A stretch of DNA of 38,987 nt from Haloferax larsenii JCM 13917 (GCF_000336955.1 NZ_AOLI01000014.1:289884-328870); one strand, 5' to 3'; shown: positions 1-8,181, counted from the stretch's first letter. Translations and numbers: made by a program. The notes: generated by a model not told the origin, from the letters alone.

Positions 1-190
1 CCATACCCGTATGCCAATAATAACAACAATATTGATTGGTTGTTACTAGTAGACTGCGTGAAGTTGCTAGATTGTTTTGCCGATTTCGAGTGTGGTTGTA
101 TTTAGATTGTTGTCAATTCTCCCCCAACTCGACTTGTTACCTGCAACAACTTCCGGCAGTTTGGACCGCCCCCCTCACCTTCACACCGAG

Positions 191-216
191 AACAGCGGAC
201 ATAGTGGTGTGAGTGT
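191..216 (+). repeat. Iteron copy A
   Basis: This copy reads CGGACATAGTGGTGT preceded by AACAG and followed by GAGTGT. It shares 25 of 26 positions with copy B at 278-303. It may be a binding site for an Orc/Cdc6 or Rep initiator. Confidence 0.7.
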
Positions 217-277
217 TACATCGTCTCGGGGCGATACTCCTCGTGTCCAGGACTTCAGCTGACTTCCTCACAGTCAG

Positions 278-303
278 AACAGCGGACACAGTGGTGTGAG
301 TGT
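278..303 (+). repeat. Iteron copy B
   Basis: This copy reads CGGACACAGTGGTGT with the same AACAG and GAGTGT flanks as copy A. It is followed by a run of five G, a feature also seen next to haloarchaeal origin recognition boxes. Confidence 0.7.
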
Positions 304-431
304 GGGGGTTCGCATTCACCGAGTTCCGAGTTGCGCTCTCTCGAATTTTCGTTCACTGTTCGGTCGTCTCGTCTTTCTACGCTATCGATGACTCCGTGTA
401 ATCTATACCTCCAACGGCATACCGACCACAA

Positions 432-459
432 TTACAGCGGACTTGGTGGTGTTGCGAGT
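432..459 (+). repeat. Iteron copy C (diverged)
   Basis: This copy reads CGGACTTGGTGGTGT, with one mismatch to the consensus CGGACANNGTGGTGT, and is preceded by TTACAG. It keeps the orientation of copies A and B. Confidence 0.55.
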
Positions 460-531
460 AGCCGAGACATACCCGGCGGTGTTCACTCACTACAGTCTGC
501 TCAAAAATACATCGTTCTACAGACTTGAAAC

Positions 532-560
532 GGATTACTCCGGACATCGTGGTGTTCCTG
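532..560 (+). repeat. Iteron copy D
   Basis: This copy reads CGGACATCGTGGTGT preceded by GGATTACTC. The same flank, GGATTACT, precedes copy F at 2703, so D and F form a subclass distinct from A and B. Confidence 0.6.
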
Positions 561-591
561 CTTTCCGATTTGGCAGTTGGACGTCGATACC

Positions 592-612
592 AACACCACT
601 GTGTCCGCTGTT
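592..612 (-). repeat. Iteron copy E (inverted)
   Basis: On the minus strand this reads AACAGCGGACACAGTGGTGTT, whose core is identical to copy B. It is the only copy in opposite orientation and faces copy D across about 35 bp, as seen at bidirectional origins. Confidence 0.65.
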
Positions 613-616
613 CTAT

Positions 617-694
617 CTACGCTGCTCTATCTCTTGCTTTATCTCTGCTGCTCTAGCTACGCTGCTCTATTCCTACTGTGCTATTCCTACTGTG
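617..694. repeat. Short direct and tandem repeats beside the iterons
   Basis: CTACGCTGCTCTAT occurs at 617-630 and again at 657-670. CTATTCCTACTGTG is repeated in tandem at 667-680 and 681-694. The stretch is pyrimidine-rich and of lower GC than the genes, which would suit a duplex-unwinding element, but no function can be read from it. Confidence 0.5.
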
Positions 695-777
695 CCATCC
701 ATCTCGTATCTCTCTCTGTGGTCGACAAAGAGAAACTCACACCAAACACACCGCGAACGACTTTTTTGATCTCCTGT

Positions 778-1335
778 TTAGTTGTCTCGGGTATCGAGAA
801 TGACGTCGACGATCTCCTCGGGATACTCGGCTGCCACACGAATGAGCGCGTCGTGGAACTCGCGTCCCGTCAGGTCGCGGACGTCGTGTTCCCGACGAAG
901 AAGCGACTCGACTTCGAACTCGGCGTCGTCCATCACGTCTAGTGTCTCCTGACGGACGTAGACGCTCTTTGCGGTCGTCGCTTCGAATTCGAACGCTGGA
1001 CCGTCGGGGTCGTCATCGTCACGTTGACTCGACTCGGTGGACGGTTCGGTGTCTGAATCTGCGGATTGGTCTGCTCCGTCGTTGCTCTGATTCTCCTCGA
1101 CGGCGTCTGTTTCGGGCGTCTCTTCGTCAGGCGTCTCTGGCGAAGATTCTCCTTCCGGGCCCTCCGGCGTTTCTGTGGAGTCGTCTACCGTCTCGTCGAC
1201 TGACTCTGCGTCTTGACTGGCAGTCTGGTCTGTTTTCTGTTCACCGTCGGTGTTGGCTTCGGCGTCAGCGTCAGCTTCGTCTTCTTCTCCGTCGATTGCT
1301 TCGCCGAGGCCGGCGAAACGGTTCTCTTTAGGCAT
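778..1335 (-). CDS. Acidic partner protein of ParA (hypothetical)
   Basis: This is a 185-residue protein whose first ~110 residues are an Asp/Glu/Thr/Ser-rich, probably disordered tail. The C-terminal ~70 residues look folded (KSVYVRQETLDVMDDAEF, then LTGREFHDALIRVAAEYPEE). Its ATG lies inside the end of parA, overlapping by 8 bp, so the two are almost certainly co-transcribed and translationally coupled. The position is that of a ParB or other centromere-binding partner, but no ParB domain or clear HTH is visible. I do not recognise the family. A role as the DNA-binding or adaptor half of the partition system is inferred from context only. Confidence 0.8.
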   Translation of the reverse strand: MPKENRFAGLGEAIDGEEDEADADAEANTDGEQKTDQTASQDAESVDETVDDSTETPEGPEGESSPETPDEETPETDAVEENQSNDGADQSADSDTEPSTESSQRDDDDPDGPAFEFEATTAKSVYVRQETLDVMDDAEFEVESLLRREHDVRDLTGREFHDALIRVAAEYPEEIVDVILDTRDN

Positions 1336-2152
1336 CGGTCACCCCTCCACGCTCGACGATACCGGCCAGTTCGTCGAGTCTGTTCAGCATGTCGTTCGTC
1401 GGGTCGTACTCTCGAAGCGTCTTCCCGTCACGCCACGCCCGACTGAATGCGATTCGATGTCGAATTCCCGGCCCTTTCGACTCGGCGTCGTCGAATAGGC
1501 TCGACCGAGCGAACTTCGGGATGTACTTATCGAACGGCGAGTCTTCCAGGTTCTGGATGATTCGACGCTCTTCGTTGTTTCCGGTGAGATCGTTCGGGAC
1601 GATTGCGAGGATATCGAGGTCGACCTCTCGACGAATCGGGCCGATTTGTTGTTCGAACATTCGCTCGAACCCACTCACGCTGGGTTCGCTCATGAGAAGC
1701 GGAACCACGACGTTCCCGGAACCGATGAGGGCAGCGTCGGAGAGCGGACCGAGACTCGGTGGTGAGTCGATGACGATGTAGTCGTATTCGTCGTCCAGCA
1801 GTGGGTCGATGATTCGCCGCCGGACCCACAGCACACCGAACGTCGAGTTCCGAACCCGGTCTTCGATATCGTCGAGGTCGACGTGTGCTGGAAGGACGTC
1901 GAACACCTCCCGGTCGCGGATAACCTCCTGAACGTCCACCGGGTCGCCGTCGGTCAGCACGTCTCCGATGTTCGGGCTTGCCGACTCGTAGGCATCTTTC
2001 ATGCCCACTCCCTCGGTCGCGTTCCCTTGCTGGTCGAGGTCGACCAGAAGGACGTCGTTGTCTCGCGCTGCGAGCGCGTCGGCTAGGTTGATCGCAATCG
2101 TCGTCTTGCCGACGCCACCTTTCTGCAGGGAGACACTCACTGCACGCGACAT
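1328..2152 (-). CDS. parA: ParA-family partition ATPase
   Basis: This is a 274-residue ParA/Soj/MinD-class ATPase. The deviant Walker A motif KGGVGKTT is at residues 11-18, with the signature lysine at 11. A switch I-like DLDQQGNAT follows at about 38-46, and a Walker B-like strand with DYIVIDSPPSLGPLS near 120. Such ATPases bind DNA non-specifically when loaded with ATP and move or position replicons or protein cargo. The length is typical of the short ParA class without an N-terminal HTH, so autoregulation would need the partner gene overlapping its 3' end. Upstream lies an AT-rich palindrome (2219-2236). With the iterons this suggests chromosome or megaplasmid partition near an origin. Confidence 0.93.
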   Translation of the reverse strand: MSRAVSVSLQKGGVGKTTIAINLADALAARDNDVLLVDLDQQGNATEGVGMKDAYESASPNIGDVLTDGDPVDVQEVIRDREVFDVLPAHVDLDDIEDRVRNSTFGVLWVRRRIIDPLLDDEYDYIVIDSPPSLGPLSDAALIGSGNVVVPLLMSEPSVSGFERMFEQQIGPIRREVDLDILAIVPNDLTGNNEERRIIQNLEDSPFDKYIPKFARSSLFDDAESKGPGIRHRIAFSRAWRDGKTLREYDPTNDMLNRLDELAGIVERGGVTDA

Positions 2153-2200
2153 CTACTGTCCTCCCGTCTGTCGAGACTGTTTACAATCCATACGCACTGT

Positions 2201-2236
2201 ACCATTTGCACCATTTGCACAAATTGTACAATTTGT
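2201..2236. promoter_or_regulatory. parA-proximal palindrome and 9-bp tandem repeat
   Basis: Two tandem ACCATTTGC units (2201-2209, 2210-2218) run directly into a perfect 18-bp palindrome ACAAATTGTACAATTTGT (2219-2236). The element lies 50-85 bp upstream of the parA start codon. That is where an operator for the partition proteins or a parS-like centromere would be expected. The structure is seen; the function is inferred. Confidence 0.55.
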
Positions 2237-2397
2237 AGAATGCGTGGACCTACTAGCTGATCCAAATTGGCCTTGGTTGGTGGATTGGATGCGCATGACG
2301 TCGTTCAAAATCTGGTTCTTCGCACTGGTACATAATCCTATCCACAACTTTTGAACTGTCGTAACAGTTGGCCATTCTCAAACATTTTAGAATTTCT

Positions 2398-2414
2398 AAA
2401 AATTGTATAATTTT
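2398..2414. repeat. AT-rich near-palindrome, repeated at 16496
   Basis: AAAAATTGTATAATTT at 2398-2413 is a near-palindrome. The same 16 bases occur at 16496-16511. Just upstream, TTTAGAATTTCTAAA (2387-2401) is another near-palindrome. Confidence 0.55.
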
Positions 2415-2702
2415 CGAATTATCGGGCTGGATTGTCTCATACTTTGTTCTGACCGAGTGTTTTCGCGTGTCCGCTCCCAGATATCGAGTACTTGTGTTTG
2501 GAAATAACCTATTCAGACGCAATGTCAGCGCTTCTGTCCTATGCTCTCCGCACCGACCCAACTGTGTGTAGTTGAGGTGATTAAAAATTGTACAAATTCT
2601 ACACGCTGTTGATTCTCTGCAATTGGTGCGCTGTGAATACGGTGTGGAAACTCTGGAAAGCGTACGACGTGTGAAATCCGTTCGATACTGGTGCAATACG
2701 CT

Positions 2703-2730
2703 GGATTACTGCGGACATTGTGGTGTTGGT
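2703..2730 (+). repeat. Iteron copy F
   Basis: This copy reads CGGACATTGTGGTGT preceded by GGATTACTG and so closely matches copy D at 532. It lies on the other side of the parA operon, about 2.2 kb from the main cluster. Confidence 0.6.
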
Positions 2731-2798
2731 TGCGGGCACTGAGTACGACCTTCTCTGCTCAGCAATCCGTAACCACTGTCCGCCACGCCGTCTTGACT

Positions 2799-2824
2799 GT
2801 GTACAAATTCTAAAATTTGTGCAC
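2799..2824. repeat. AT-rich inverted repeat, shared with 16467
   Basis: GTGTACAAATT (2799-2809) pairs with AAATTTGTGCAC (2813-2824) apart from one mismatch. GTACAAATTCTAAAATT (2801-2817) is found unchanged at 16467-16483. A 17-bp exact match at two gene-free sites 13.7 kb apart suggests a protein-binding site rather than chance. Confidence 0.55.
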
Positions 2825-3086
2825 TTCGTAGAAATTCGAAGCTATCTACACTGCTCGGGACTCTCTCGCTGTCTCGAATCTGCTGACTGTCTGTACTGTG
2901 CACACTGCTCTAGATGCCTACGATGTTCGAGCATTTGACTGCCCTCCCCGCCAGGATGTGAGCACATCTGACGGTGTGCCCAGTGTCCAAAAATTTCACA
3001 CATTCCAGACTGTGTTCACCGCGTCGATGGTGCAGCCCTGGCAACCGAGAGTTCCGCGAGGACGAGATGTCGCCGACGACTAGTCG

Positions 3087-3626
3087 TCAGTTGGCGAGTT
3101 TATCGGCGAACTTCTCGCGGACTTTCTTCACCTTAGGGGCGACGTTCACCGCACAGTACGGTTGGTTCGGGTTCTTCTCGAAGTAATCTTGGTGATACGC
3201 TTCTGCCTCGTAGAACGTATCGAGCGGTTCGATTTCGGTCACGATTGGGTCGTCGAATGCTGCTGCCGATTCGAGTTCGTCGACGAACTGCTCGGCCAGA
3301 CGTTGCTGTTCGTCTGATTCGGTGTAGATAGCCGACCGGTACTGACTCCCCACGTCTGGTCCCTGCCTATCGACCGTCGTCGGGTCGTGGACGGTAAAGA
3401 ACACTTCGAGGAGGTCCTCGTAGTCGAGGACAGCCGTCTCGAAGGTGACTCGAACGACTTCTGCGTGGCCGGTGGTCCCGTTACAGACCTCTTCGTAACT
3501 CGGGTTTGGAACGTCGCCGCCCGCGTACCCGGAGGTCACGTCTGTGATACCGTCGAGTTCTTTGAACGCCGCCTCGATGCACCAAAAGCACCCGCCGCCG
3601 AGCGTCGCTGTCTCCGTGGTGGTCAT
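3087..3626 (-). CDS. msrA: Peptide methionine sulfoxide reductase MsrA
   Basis: This is a 179-residue cytosolic enzyme that reduces the S form of methionine sulfoxide in proteins. The catalytic motif GGGCFWC is near the N-terminus, with nucleophile Cys13 and a second Cys16. It is followed by the family signature GYAGGDVPNPSYEEVCNGTTGH and, further on, QYRSAIY. The length matches the usual 170-180 residues without an MsrB fusion. TTAATTC lies about 25 bp upstream of the ATG as a plausible TATA element, which fits leaderless transcription. It appears to be a single-gene unit. Confidence 0.96.
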   Translation of the reverse strand: MTTTETATLGGGCFWCIEAAFKELDGITDVTSGYAGGDVPNPSYEEVCNGTTGHAEVVRVTFETAVLDYEDLLEVFFTVHDPTTVDRQGPDVGSQYRSAIYTESDEQQRLAEQFVDELESAAAFDDPIVTEIEPLDTFYEAEAYHQDYFEKNPNQPYCAVNVAPKVKKVREKFADKLAN

Positions 3627-3829
3627 ACTCTTCCTTACGTCGCTGGTGAATTAAGCCCCGCGGCGGGGTGCGGCGAAAACGAGAAACGAGTGAGTGTCTC
3701 CGAAAGTCAGCGCCTTCGAACACGACCAATCGGATCCGCATCAACGACCAAACCGGACTCGGTCGGCACGATACCCGTCGTTTTCTCTGGGACACTAACA
3801 TTTAATTCCTGGCTCTGTTAGCAATTATC

Positions 3830-4234
3830 ATGGAAGATATATTCGTAGCTCGTCTCATGTCGTCGTCTCTTCACACGGTGACGACCGATACTCTCGTCGA
3901 AGATGCAGCACAGTTGATACTCGACAACAACATCAGTTCGGTTCTCGTCGTCGACGAGGACAACCAACTCGACGGAATCTTGACCACTACTGACTTCGTG
4001 CGCATCGTCGCGAAGAGTCAGCCAAAGGCACAGACGACCGTCCAGAAGTACATGACGACCGACGTCATCACTGCGAACGCACAGGACAGTATCATCGACG
4101 TCGCCGAGCAGATGACTGAACACGGATTCCACCACATGCCGGTCGTCGACGAGGACGAGGGTGTCATCGGAATCATCGCCACCTCCGACCTCACGGCGTA
4201 CCTCTCGCGTGCAGACCAGCCGACGGTCGCGTAA
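3830..4234 (+). CDS. CBS-domain pair protein
   Basis: This 134-residue protein consists of two CBS domains (about 8-62 and 72-130). Both carry the usual patterns: LVEDAAQLILDNNISSVLVVD with GILTTTDFVR, and SIIDVAEQMTEHGFHHMPVVD with GIIATSDLT. Stand-alone CBS pairs usually bind adenine nucleotides and act as energy or ligand sensors for other proteins. No partner gene is adjacent, so the regulated target is unknown. A TATA-like stretch (TTTAATTC) is about 28 bp upstream of the ATG. Confidence 0.92.
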   Translation: MEDIFVARLMSSSLHTVTTDTLVEDAAQLILDNNISSVLVVDEDNQLDGILTTTDFVRIVAKSQPKAQTTVQKYMTTDVITANAQDSIIDVAEQMTEHGFHHMPVVDEDEGVIGIIATSDLTAYLSRADQPTVA

Positions 4235-4326
4235 CGCGTCTACTACCCACCGGTAGCGTGACGCGACCATACCGGTCCAACGGTCGCGGAACGCCATCAC
4301 CAATTGCGCTCATTCTTCGCTACATC

Positions 4327-5514
4327 TCACTTCACGCGGAGTGCTTCGACCGGCCGCTGATTCGCCGCTCGCCACGCAGGATAGAGGCCGCTCGCCAAAC
4401 TGACGGTGACGCCGAACGCGACGGCGAAGACGAGATACCCGGCAGTACGGAGGTTTGCGACGACAGGGAGCGTGACCTCCGGGACGACCACGTACAGTCC
4501 GAGCGCGACGAGGCCGCTGATTGCCGCGCCGCCGACACCACCGACGACCCCGAGGAGGCCTGCCTCGACGAGAATCGTTCGCAGGACGTCGATTCGCTGG
4601 ACGCCAACTGCGCGGAGGACGCCGATTTCGCCGCGTCGTTCTGAGACGCTCATCAGCATCACGTTCAGAATGCTGACGCCCGCAACGACCAACGAGACGG
4701 CCCCGATTGCGACGAGAAACGCGTTCAAGAGGCCGAAGAACTGGTCGATTCTATCGACGATTTGAGAGAGTTCGAGAATCGTCACGCGCTCGCCGCGAGT
4801 GTTGAGCGCGTCTCGAATCGAATCCGCTGCCGCAGCGGCTTCGCTCCCCGAGTCGGCCCGGACGATGACCTGCGTGAACGATTCGTCTGCGAAGGCGCTC
4901 CGCGGAATCAACACCGCCCCGTCCGGTTGCAAGAGATTCACCCCGTCAGACTCCGCCAGTACAGCGACCACGCGGTACTCTCGGCCTTCGATAGTCACGG
5001 TCCGTCCGACGTCGACACCGAGGCTCGATGCGACGTCGCTACCGACGATTGCGCCCCGGCGGTGACGCTCGGGCAACTCACCACTGTATGCGGAAAACAG
5101 GTCTCCCGGTCGCTCGACGGCATACAGCGCCGCAAACGTCTGCGACTCACCACGTTGGACCAGCGCCCCGCCGGTGACGATTGGAATGACGGTCGCGTCG
5201 TCGACTGCCCGAGAGATTAACGCGACGTCTCTATCCGTCAGTCGGTCCACGCCGGCGTCGGCGTTCGGCGAGACGATAACTTGGTCGCCCAATCCGCCGA
5301 GAGCGTCGGTCGCAGTAAGCTGCACGACGCTTCCGAGGATACCGAGCGTCGCAATGGCGAAGACGCCGATGACGATGCCGAGTGTTGCGAGCGTAGACCG
5401 AAGCGGGTTGCGGGCGAGGCTCGTGCGGGCGAGATACACCGACGCCAAGAGTTGTGCTGCGATATCCGACGCAGCCTCCGACTGTTGCGCTGACTTCGGT
5501 TCCCGGTCGTTCAT
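4327..5514 (-). CDS. FtsX/MacB-type ABC transporter permease
   Basis: This is a 395-residue membrane protein with the MacB layout. One N-terminal TM helix (about 43-65) is followed by a large extracellular MacB_PCD-type domain (about 70-245) and then a C-terminal FtsX domain with three helices (about 258-285, 313-340, 358-380). The cytoplasmic motif SVSERRGEIGVLRAVG between the helices is typical. Such permeases export or mechanically transmit rather than import. Its ATG overlaps the stop of the upstream CARDB protein gene by 4 bp, so the two form an operon. No ATP-binding subunit lies beside it, so it must be supplied from elsewhere. Confidence 0.93.
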   Translation of the reverse strand: MNDREPKSAQQSEAASDIAAQLLASVYLARTSLARNPLRSTLATLGIVIGVFAIATLGILGSVVQLTATDALGGLGDQVIVSPNADAGVDRLTDRDVALISRAVDDATVIPIVTGGALVQRGESQTFAALYAVERPGDLFSAYSGELPERHRRGAIVGSDVASSLGVDVGRTVTIEGREYRVVAVLAESDGVNLLQPDGAVLIPRSAFADESFTQVIVRADSGSEAAAAADSIRDALNTRGERVTILELSQIVDRIDQFFGLLNAFLVAIGAVSLVVAGVSILNVMLMSVSERRGEIGVLRAVGVQRIDVLRTILVEAGLLGVVGGVGGAAISGLVALGLYVVVPEVTLPVVANLRTAGYLVFAVAFGVTVSLASGLYPAWRAANQRPVEALRVK

Positions 5515-7175
5515 CGCGTCTCCCGCCGGATTCGGAGGGCGGTCGCCACTGGGAGGGCGAGCAACACCACGAAGACGACGAGACCGACACCGTTCGTCGC
5601 TGGGCCGAGACGAGAGACAGCAGCGTGCTGTTCAGACCCGGAGACTGCCCCGAGGTCCCCAGCATTCCCAAGGTCCCCAGCATTCCCAAGATTGCCGACG
5701 GTAAACCCTCCATCTTGTTCGGCTTCAGGAAGCTCGACGACGTGGTCGCGGACGACTTCCACGCCGTCGACAGTGTAATGGGTTCTGACCGTTACGTCGG
5801 TCGCACCCTCAGACACCAGCCCGGTGAGTTCGAACGGTGCGAAGTCGCTTGGTGCGACCCGCCCGACGAAGTAGTCTCGTTGCGGGTACTGCGGGGCGAC
5901 AGACTCCTCTTCGACGAGTTCGACGACGACGCCAGACGCTTCTCCGAGACCGCGGTTGACGACGTTCCCAACGATTCTGAGTTCGCCGTCTTCGGCAGTC
6001 ACATCCAAATCGGTGACGGCGACGTCGGCGACTGCGGGCCGGTAGTCGAGGGTCGTCGTTGCGGTTCCGGACGCCACGCCAACGCGGTACGAAGCGGTTA
6101 TCGAGAGCGGCCCAGCCGTCCGAATCTCGGAGAGATCGACGGTGGCGGCAGCGGACGCTCCCGGTTCGATGGGGCCGGGAATCGAGAGCCGTGGCAGCGT
6201 CCCGTTCGACCACTCCGTCTCGACGACGACGTCCGAGATCGGCGCGCTGCCGAAGTTCGTGACGACGACTTCGAATCCGGCCACGTCCTCGGTGGTGCTT
6301 TCGTCTGCCCCGTCGGTCACGCCGCCACCGCCGCCGAACGCGACACCCGCTGCACCCCCGCCCAGAAGCGACGCGAGTGTCGAGGCGTCTGTGGTCGCAC
6401 CGTCGTCTTCTCGAATCGGTCTGAGCGAAAGCTGCACGTCGTCAGCGAACTCGACGACCTGCACTTGCGTCTCGGTGACGAGTGACTTCTCAGTCCCGGA
6501 CGCGGTCGTGTAGTTCACGCGCAGCGCGAGCGGCAGGTCTCCCGGGGCTGCCGGAACGACAGTCAGATTCCGGACTTCGGTCGCCCCTTCCGGGAGCGTC
6601 GCAACAGACGCCGTTCCGACCAGCGCCTCGCCATCGAACGAATCGACGGAGACGACGATATTTCGGATGTCGGCGGTCGTCGGGTTCGAGAGCGACACCT
6701 GGATTCGGGTTTCGCTATCGACGACAGCGTCACTCACGGCGACGCCGACCAGCGGGGGCGCGTCTTCGACGGCGATGGGAACCGGGCGCTCGACGCGAAC
6801 TCTGTCTCCATCTTCGTCAGTCCCCAAGACGGTGAGCGAGAGCGTTCTCGCCCCGGCAGTCTCGAAGGTCAGCGCCACCGGGACAGTCACCGAGTCGCCC
6901 GGCGAGAGGCTCCCGAGAGTCCGTGCACGAACGTCGAGGTCGTCGACGGGGTCGGAGAGTCGAACCTCGTCGATTCGTGCGGCGTCGGGACTGGCGACAG
7001 AGTTCGCGATAGAGACGCTGACGACCACTTGTTCGCCGACGACGGGCGTCTCCGGCGACACTGCGGCGTCGCTAACCGTGAGTCGGGCGTCTGGAACGGC
7101 CACCACCGTCCCGACGCTCGACGTGAGAAGTAGTACGACAGCGACGAGGGCGAGGACGTGGCCGCGGGGACTCAT
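5511..7175 (-). CDS. Membrane-anchored CARDB-type surface protein (COG1361-like)
   Basis: This 554-residue protein has an N-terminal signal segment (residues about 7-27). Repeated beta-sandwich segments resembling CARDB/COG1361 domains follow (for example VVVSVSIANS, IQVSLSNPTTADIRNI and FEVVVTNFGSAPISDV). A C-terminal TM helix (about 528-548) ends in positive residues. It is predicted to sit on the outside of the cell, held by the C-terminal anchor. It is co-transcribed with the MacB-like permease (4-bp overlap), so it is probably the extracytoplasmic partner. A tandem 18-bp repeat at 5653-5688 encodes a duplicated LGNAGD segment in the linker before the anchor. Confidence 0.85.
   Translation of the reverse strand: MSPRGHVLALVAVVLLLTSSVGTVVAVPDARLTVSDAAVSPETPVVGEQVVVSVSIANSVASPDAARIDEVRLSDPVDDLDVRARTLGSLSPGDSVTVPVALTFETAGARTLSLTVLGTDEDGDRVRVERPVPIAVEDAPPLVGVAVSDAVVDSETRIQVSLSNPTTADIRNIVVSVDSFDGEALVGTASVATLPEGATEVRNLTVVPAAPGDLPLALRVNYTTASGTEKSLVTETQVQVVEFADDVQLSLRPIREDDGATTDASTLASLLGGGAAGVAFGGGGGVTDGADESTTEDVAGFEVVVTNFGSAPISDVVVETEWSNGTLPRLSIPGPIEPGASAAATVDLSEIRTAGPLSITASYRVGVASGTATTTLDYRPAVADVAVTDLDVTAEDGELRIVGNVVNRGLGEASGVVVELVEEESVAPQYPQRDYFVGRVAPSDFAPFELTGLVSEGATDVTVRTHYTVDGVEVVRDHVVELPEAEQDGGFTVGNLGNAGDLGNAGDLGAVSGSEQHAAVSRLGPATNGVGLVVFVVLLALPVATALRIRRETR
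5653..5688. repeat. In-frame 18-bp tandem duplication
   Basis: AGGTCCCCAGCATTCCCA is present twice in tandem (5653-5670, 5671-5688). It adds six residues to a Gly/Asn-rich linker of the surface protein gene and keeps the frame. Confidence 0.85.
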
Positions 7176-7220
7176 CGTAAGATGTTAGCGGTGCAAGACG
7201 ATAGCCGTGCCGCCACCCCC

Positions 7221-8096
7221 TCACTCGACCGTCTCAGAGAGACTCTCGACGACGCTCGCGAGTTTTGGGTCTTCGGTGTGGCCGTGGTGAACTGCGAGCG
7301 GTGAGACGCTCACCTCACCGTCGACCATCGCCCGGCGGTCGGTCCCGACGGGGTAGCGCTCTCGGTGTTCGTCGCGCGGCGGGAACGGGTTCTCGTAGCC
7401 GACGGTGTCCGGCCACGACACGTCTCGCAGGCGAACCAGAACCTCGTCGTTTCCGAGTTCGGATTCGTCACCACCGTCAGAGTGGGCGCTGGCGTCGTCG
7501 TGGTGGTCGACTCGCTGGTCGTAGTCCGCCAGCGGCTCGGTCACGCGCATTCGGGGGTTCGGAACGTCGATGGGCGCGTTGACGTTCAGCAGGTCGACTT
7601 CGTCGAAGATTCCGGCACCGCTGACGCGTTCGGTGACCGCGCGAGCGATACGTGCCGGGCGGGAGAAGTCGTACTCCTCGGGCGGGTGGCAGAAGAAATC
7701 GCGGGCGTGATAGCTAGAGACGGCAATCGCGGGTGTTCCGAGGAACGCCGCTTCGATTCCCGCACCGACTGTACCGGAGCGTCCGACCACGTAGTTTCCC
7801 GCGTTCGGGCCGTCGTTGATACCGGAGACGACGATGTCGAACTCCGTATCGAGGCCGCGGAGTGCGTACGCGACGCAGTCGGCGGGCGTCCCTTCGAGCG
7901 CGTATCCCCACGGATGGTCGCGGCGGACGGCGTGCTCGTTTCGGGCGCGTCCGACGCCGCTTTGGTTTTCCGCGGGTGCGACGACAGTCACCTCACCGAT
8001 GGCGGTGAGTTCTTCGCGCATCGCGGCGAGGCCGGGCGCGTCGATACCGTCGTCGTTGGTGAGCAAAATACGAAACGAGGAGGACGAATCGCTCAT
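7221..8096 (-). CDS. surE: 5'-nucleotidase SurE
   Basis: This 291-residue protein is a metal-dependent phosphatase of nucleoside 5'-monophosphates. It carries the SurE hallmarks: LLTNDDGIDAPG with the metal-binding Asp pair at about 15-16, VVAPAENQSGVG, EGTPADCVAYAL, and the signature SGINDGPNAGN followed by SGTVGAGIEAAFLG. It is slightly longer than bacterial SurE (about 250) because of an acidic His/Asp-rich insertion near residues 195-220, a common haloarchaeal feature. No operon partner is evident. Confidence 0.95.
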   Translation of the reverse strand: MSDSSSSFRILLTNDDGIDAPGLAAMREELTAIGEVTVVAPAENQSGVGRARNEHAVRRDHPWGYALEGTPADCVAYALRGLDTEFDIVVSGINDGPNAGNYVVGRSGTVGAGIEAAFLGTPAIAVSSYHARDFFCHPPEEYDFSRPARIARAVTERVSGAGIFDEVDLLNVNAPIDVPNPRMRVTEPLADYDQRVDHHDDASAHSDGGDESELGNDEVLVRLRDVSWPDTVGYENPFPPRDEHRERYPVGTDRRAMVDGEVSVSPLAVHHGHTEDPKLASVVESLSETVE

Positions 8097-8181
8097 CTAC
8101 TGGGGGGTTCGCGTCACACGTGGTAGGTATTGCGGATTGCCGCTCTGGACTCACACCCAACCATCCACAACCCACATTCGA

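Larger units (their letters stand above)
1..777. other. Gene-free iteron region, candidate replication origin
   Basis: I see no convincing gene here. The short open frames are not acidic and do not use GC-rich third positions as the real genes do. The stretch carries five copies of a CGGACANNGTGGTGT iteron, four direct and one inverted, starting near 196, 283, 438, 541 and 607 (inverted), plus short tandem repeats at 617-694. A parA operon ends at 778. Haloarchaeal origins typically combine Orc1/Cdc6-binding repeats with an orc gene and often a partition gene nearby. The orc gene would have to lie left of base 1. Origin function is inference; the repeats are directly visible. Confidence 0.5.
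2153..3086. other. Gene-free AT-rich palindrome region upstream of parA
   Basis: These 934 bases hold no convincing gene; the longest open frame (147 codons, minus strand) is Cys/Arg/Thr-rich and non-haloarchaeal in composition. The stretch is unusually AT-rich and contains repeated elements built from AAATTGTA/TACAATTT: 2219-2236, 2398-2414, 2586-2598 and 2799-2824. It also has a sixth iteron at 2703. It should contain the parA promoter and possibly the centromere. It is bounded on the right by msrA. Confidence 0.6.

Noticed and set aside
191-612. Iterons considered as a CRISPR array
   Set aside because: The spacing is irregular (66-155 bp), the core is only 15 bp and one copy is inverted.
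577-942. 121-codon plus-strand frame with a hydrophobic stretch
   Set aside because: The hydrophobic part comes from pyrimidine-rich repeats, and the frame runs antisense into the ParA partner gene.
2253-2696. 147-codon open frame on the minus strand upstream of parA
   Set aside because: Its product is rich in Arg, Cys and Thr and not acidic, and the frame runs through the AT-rich palindromes and shows no domain. I treat the region as non-coding.
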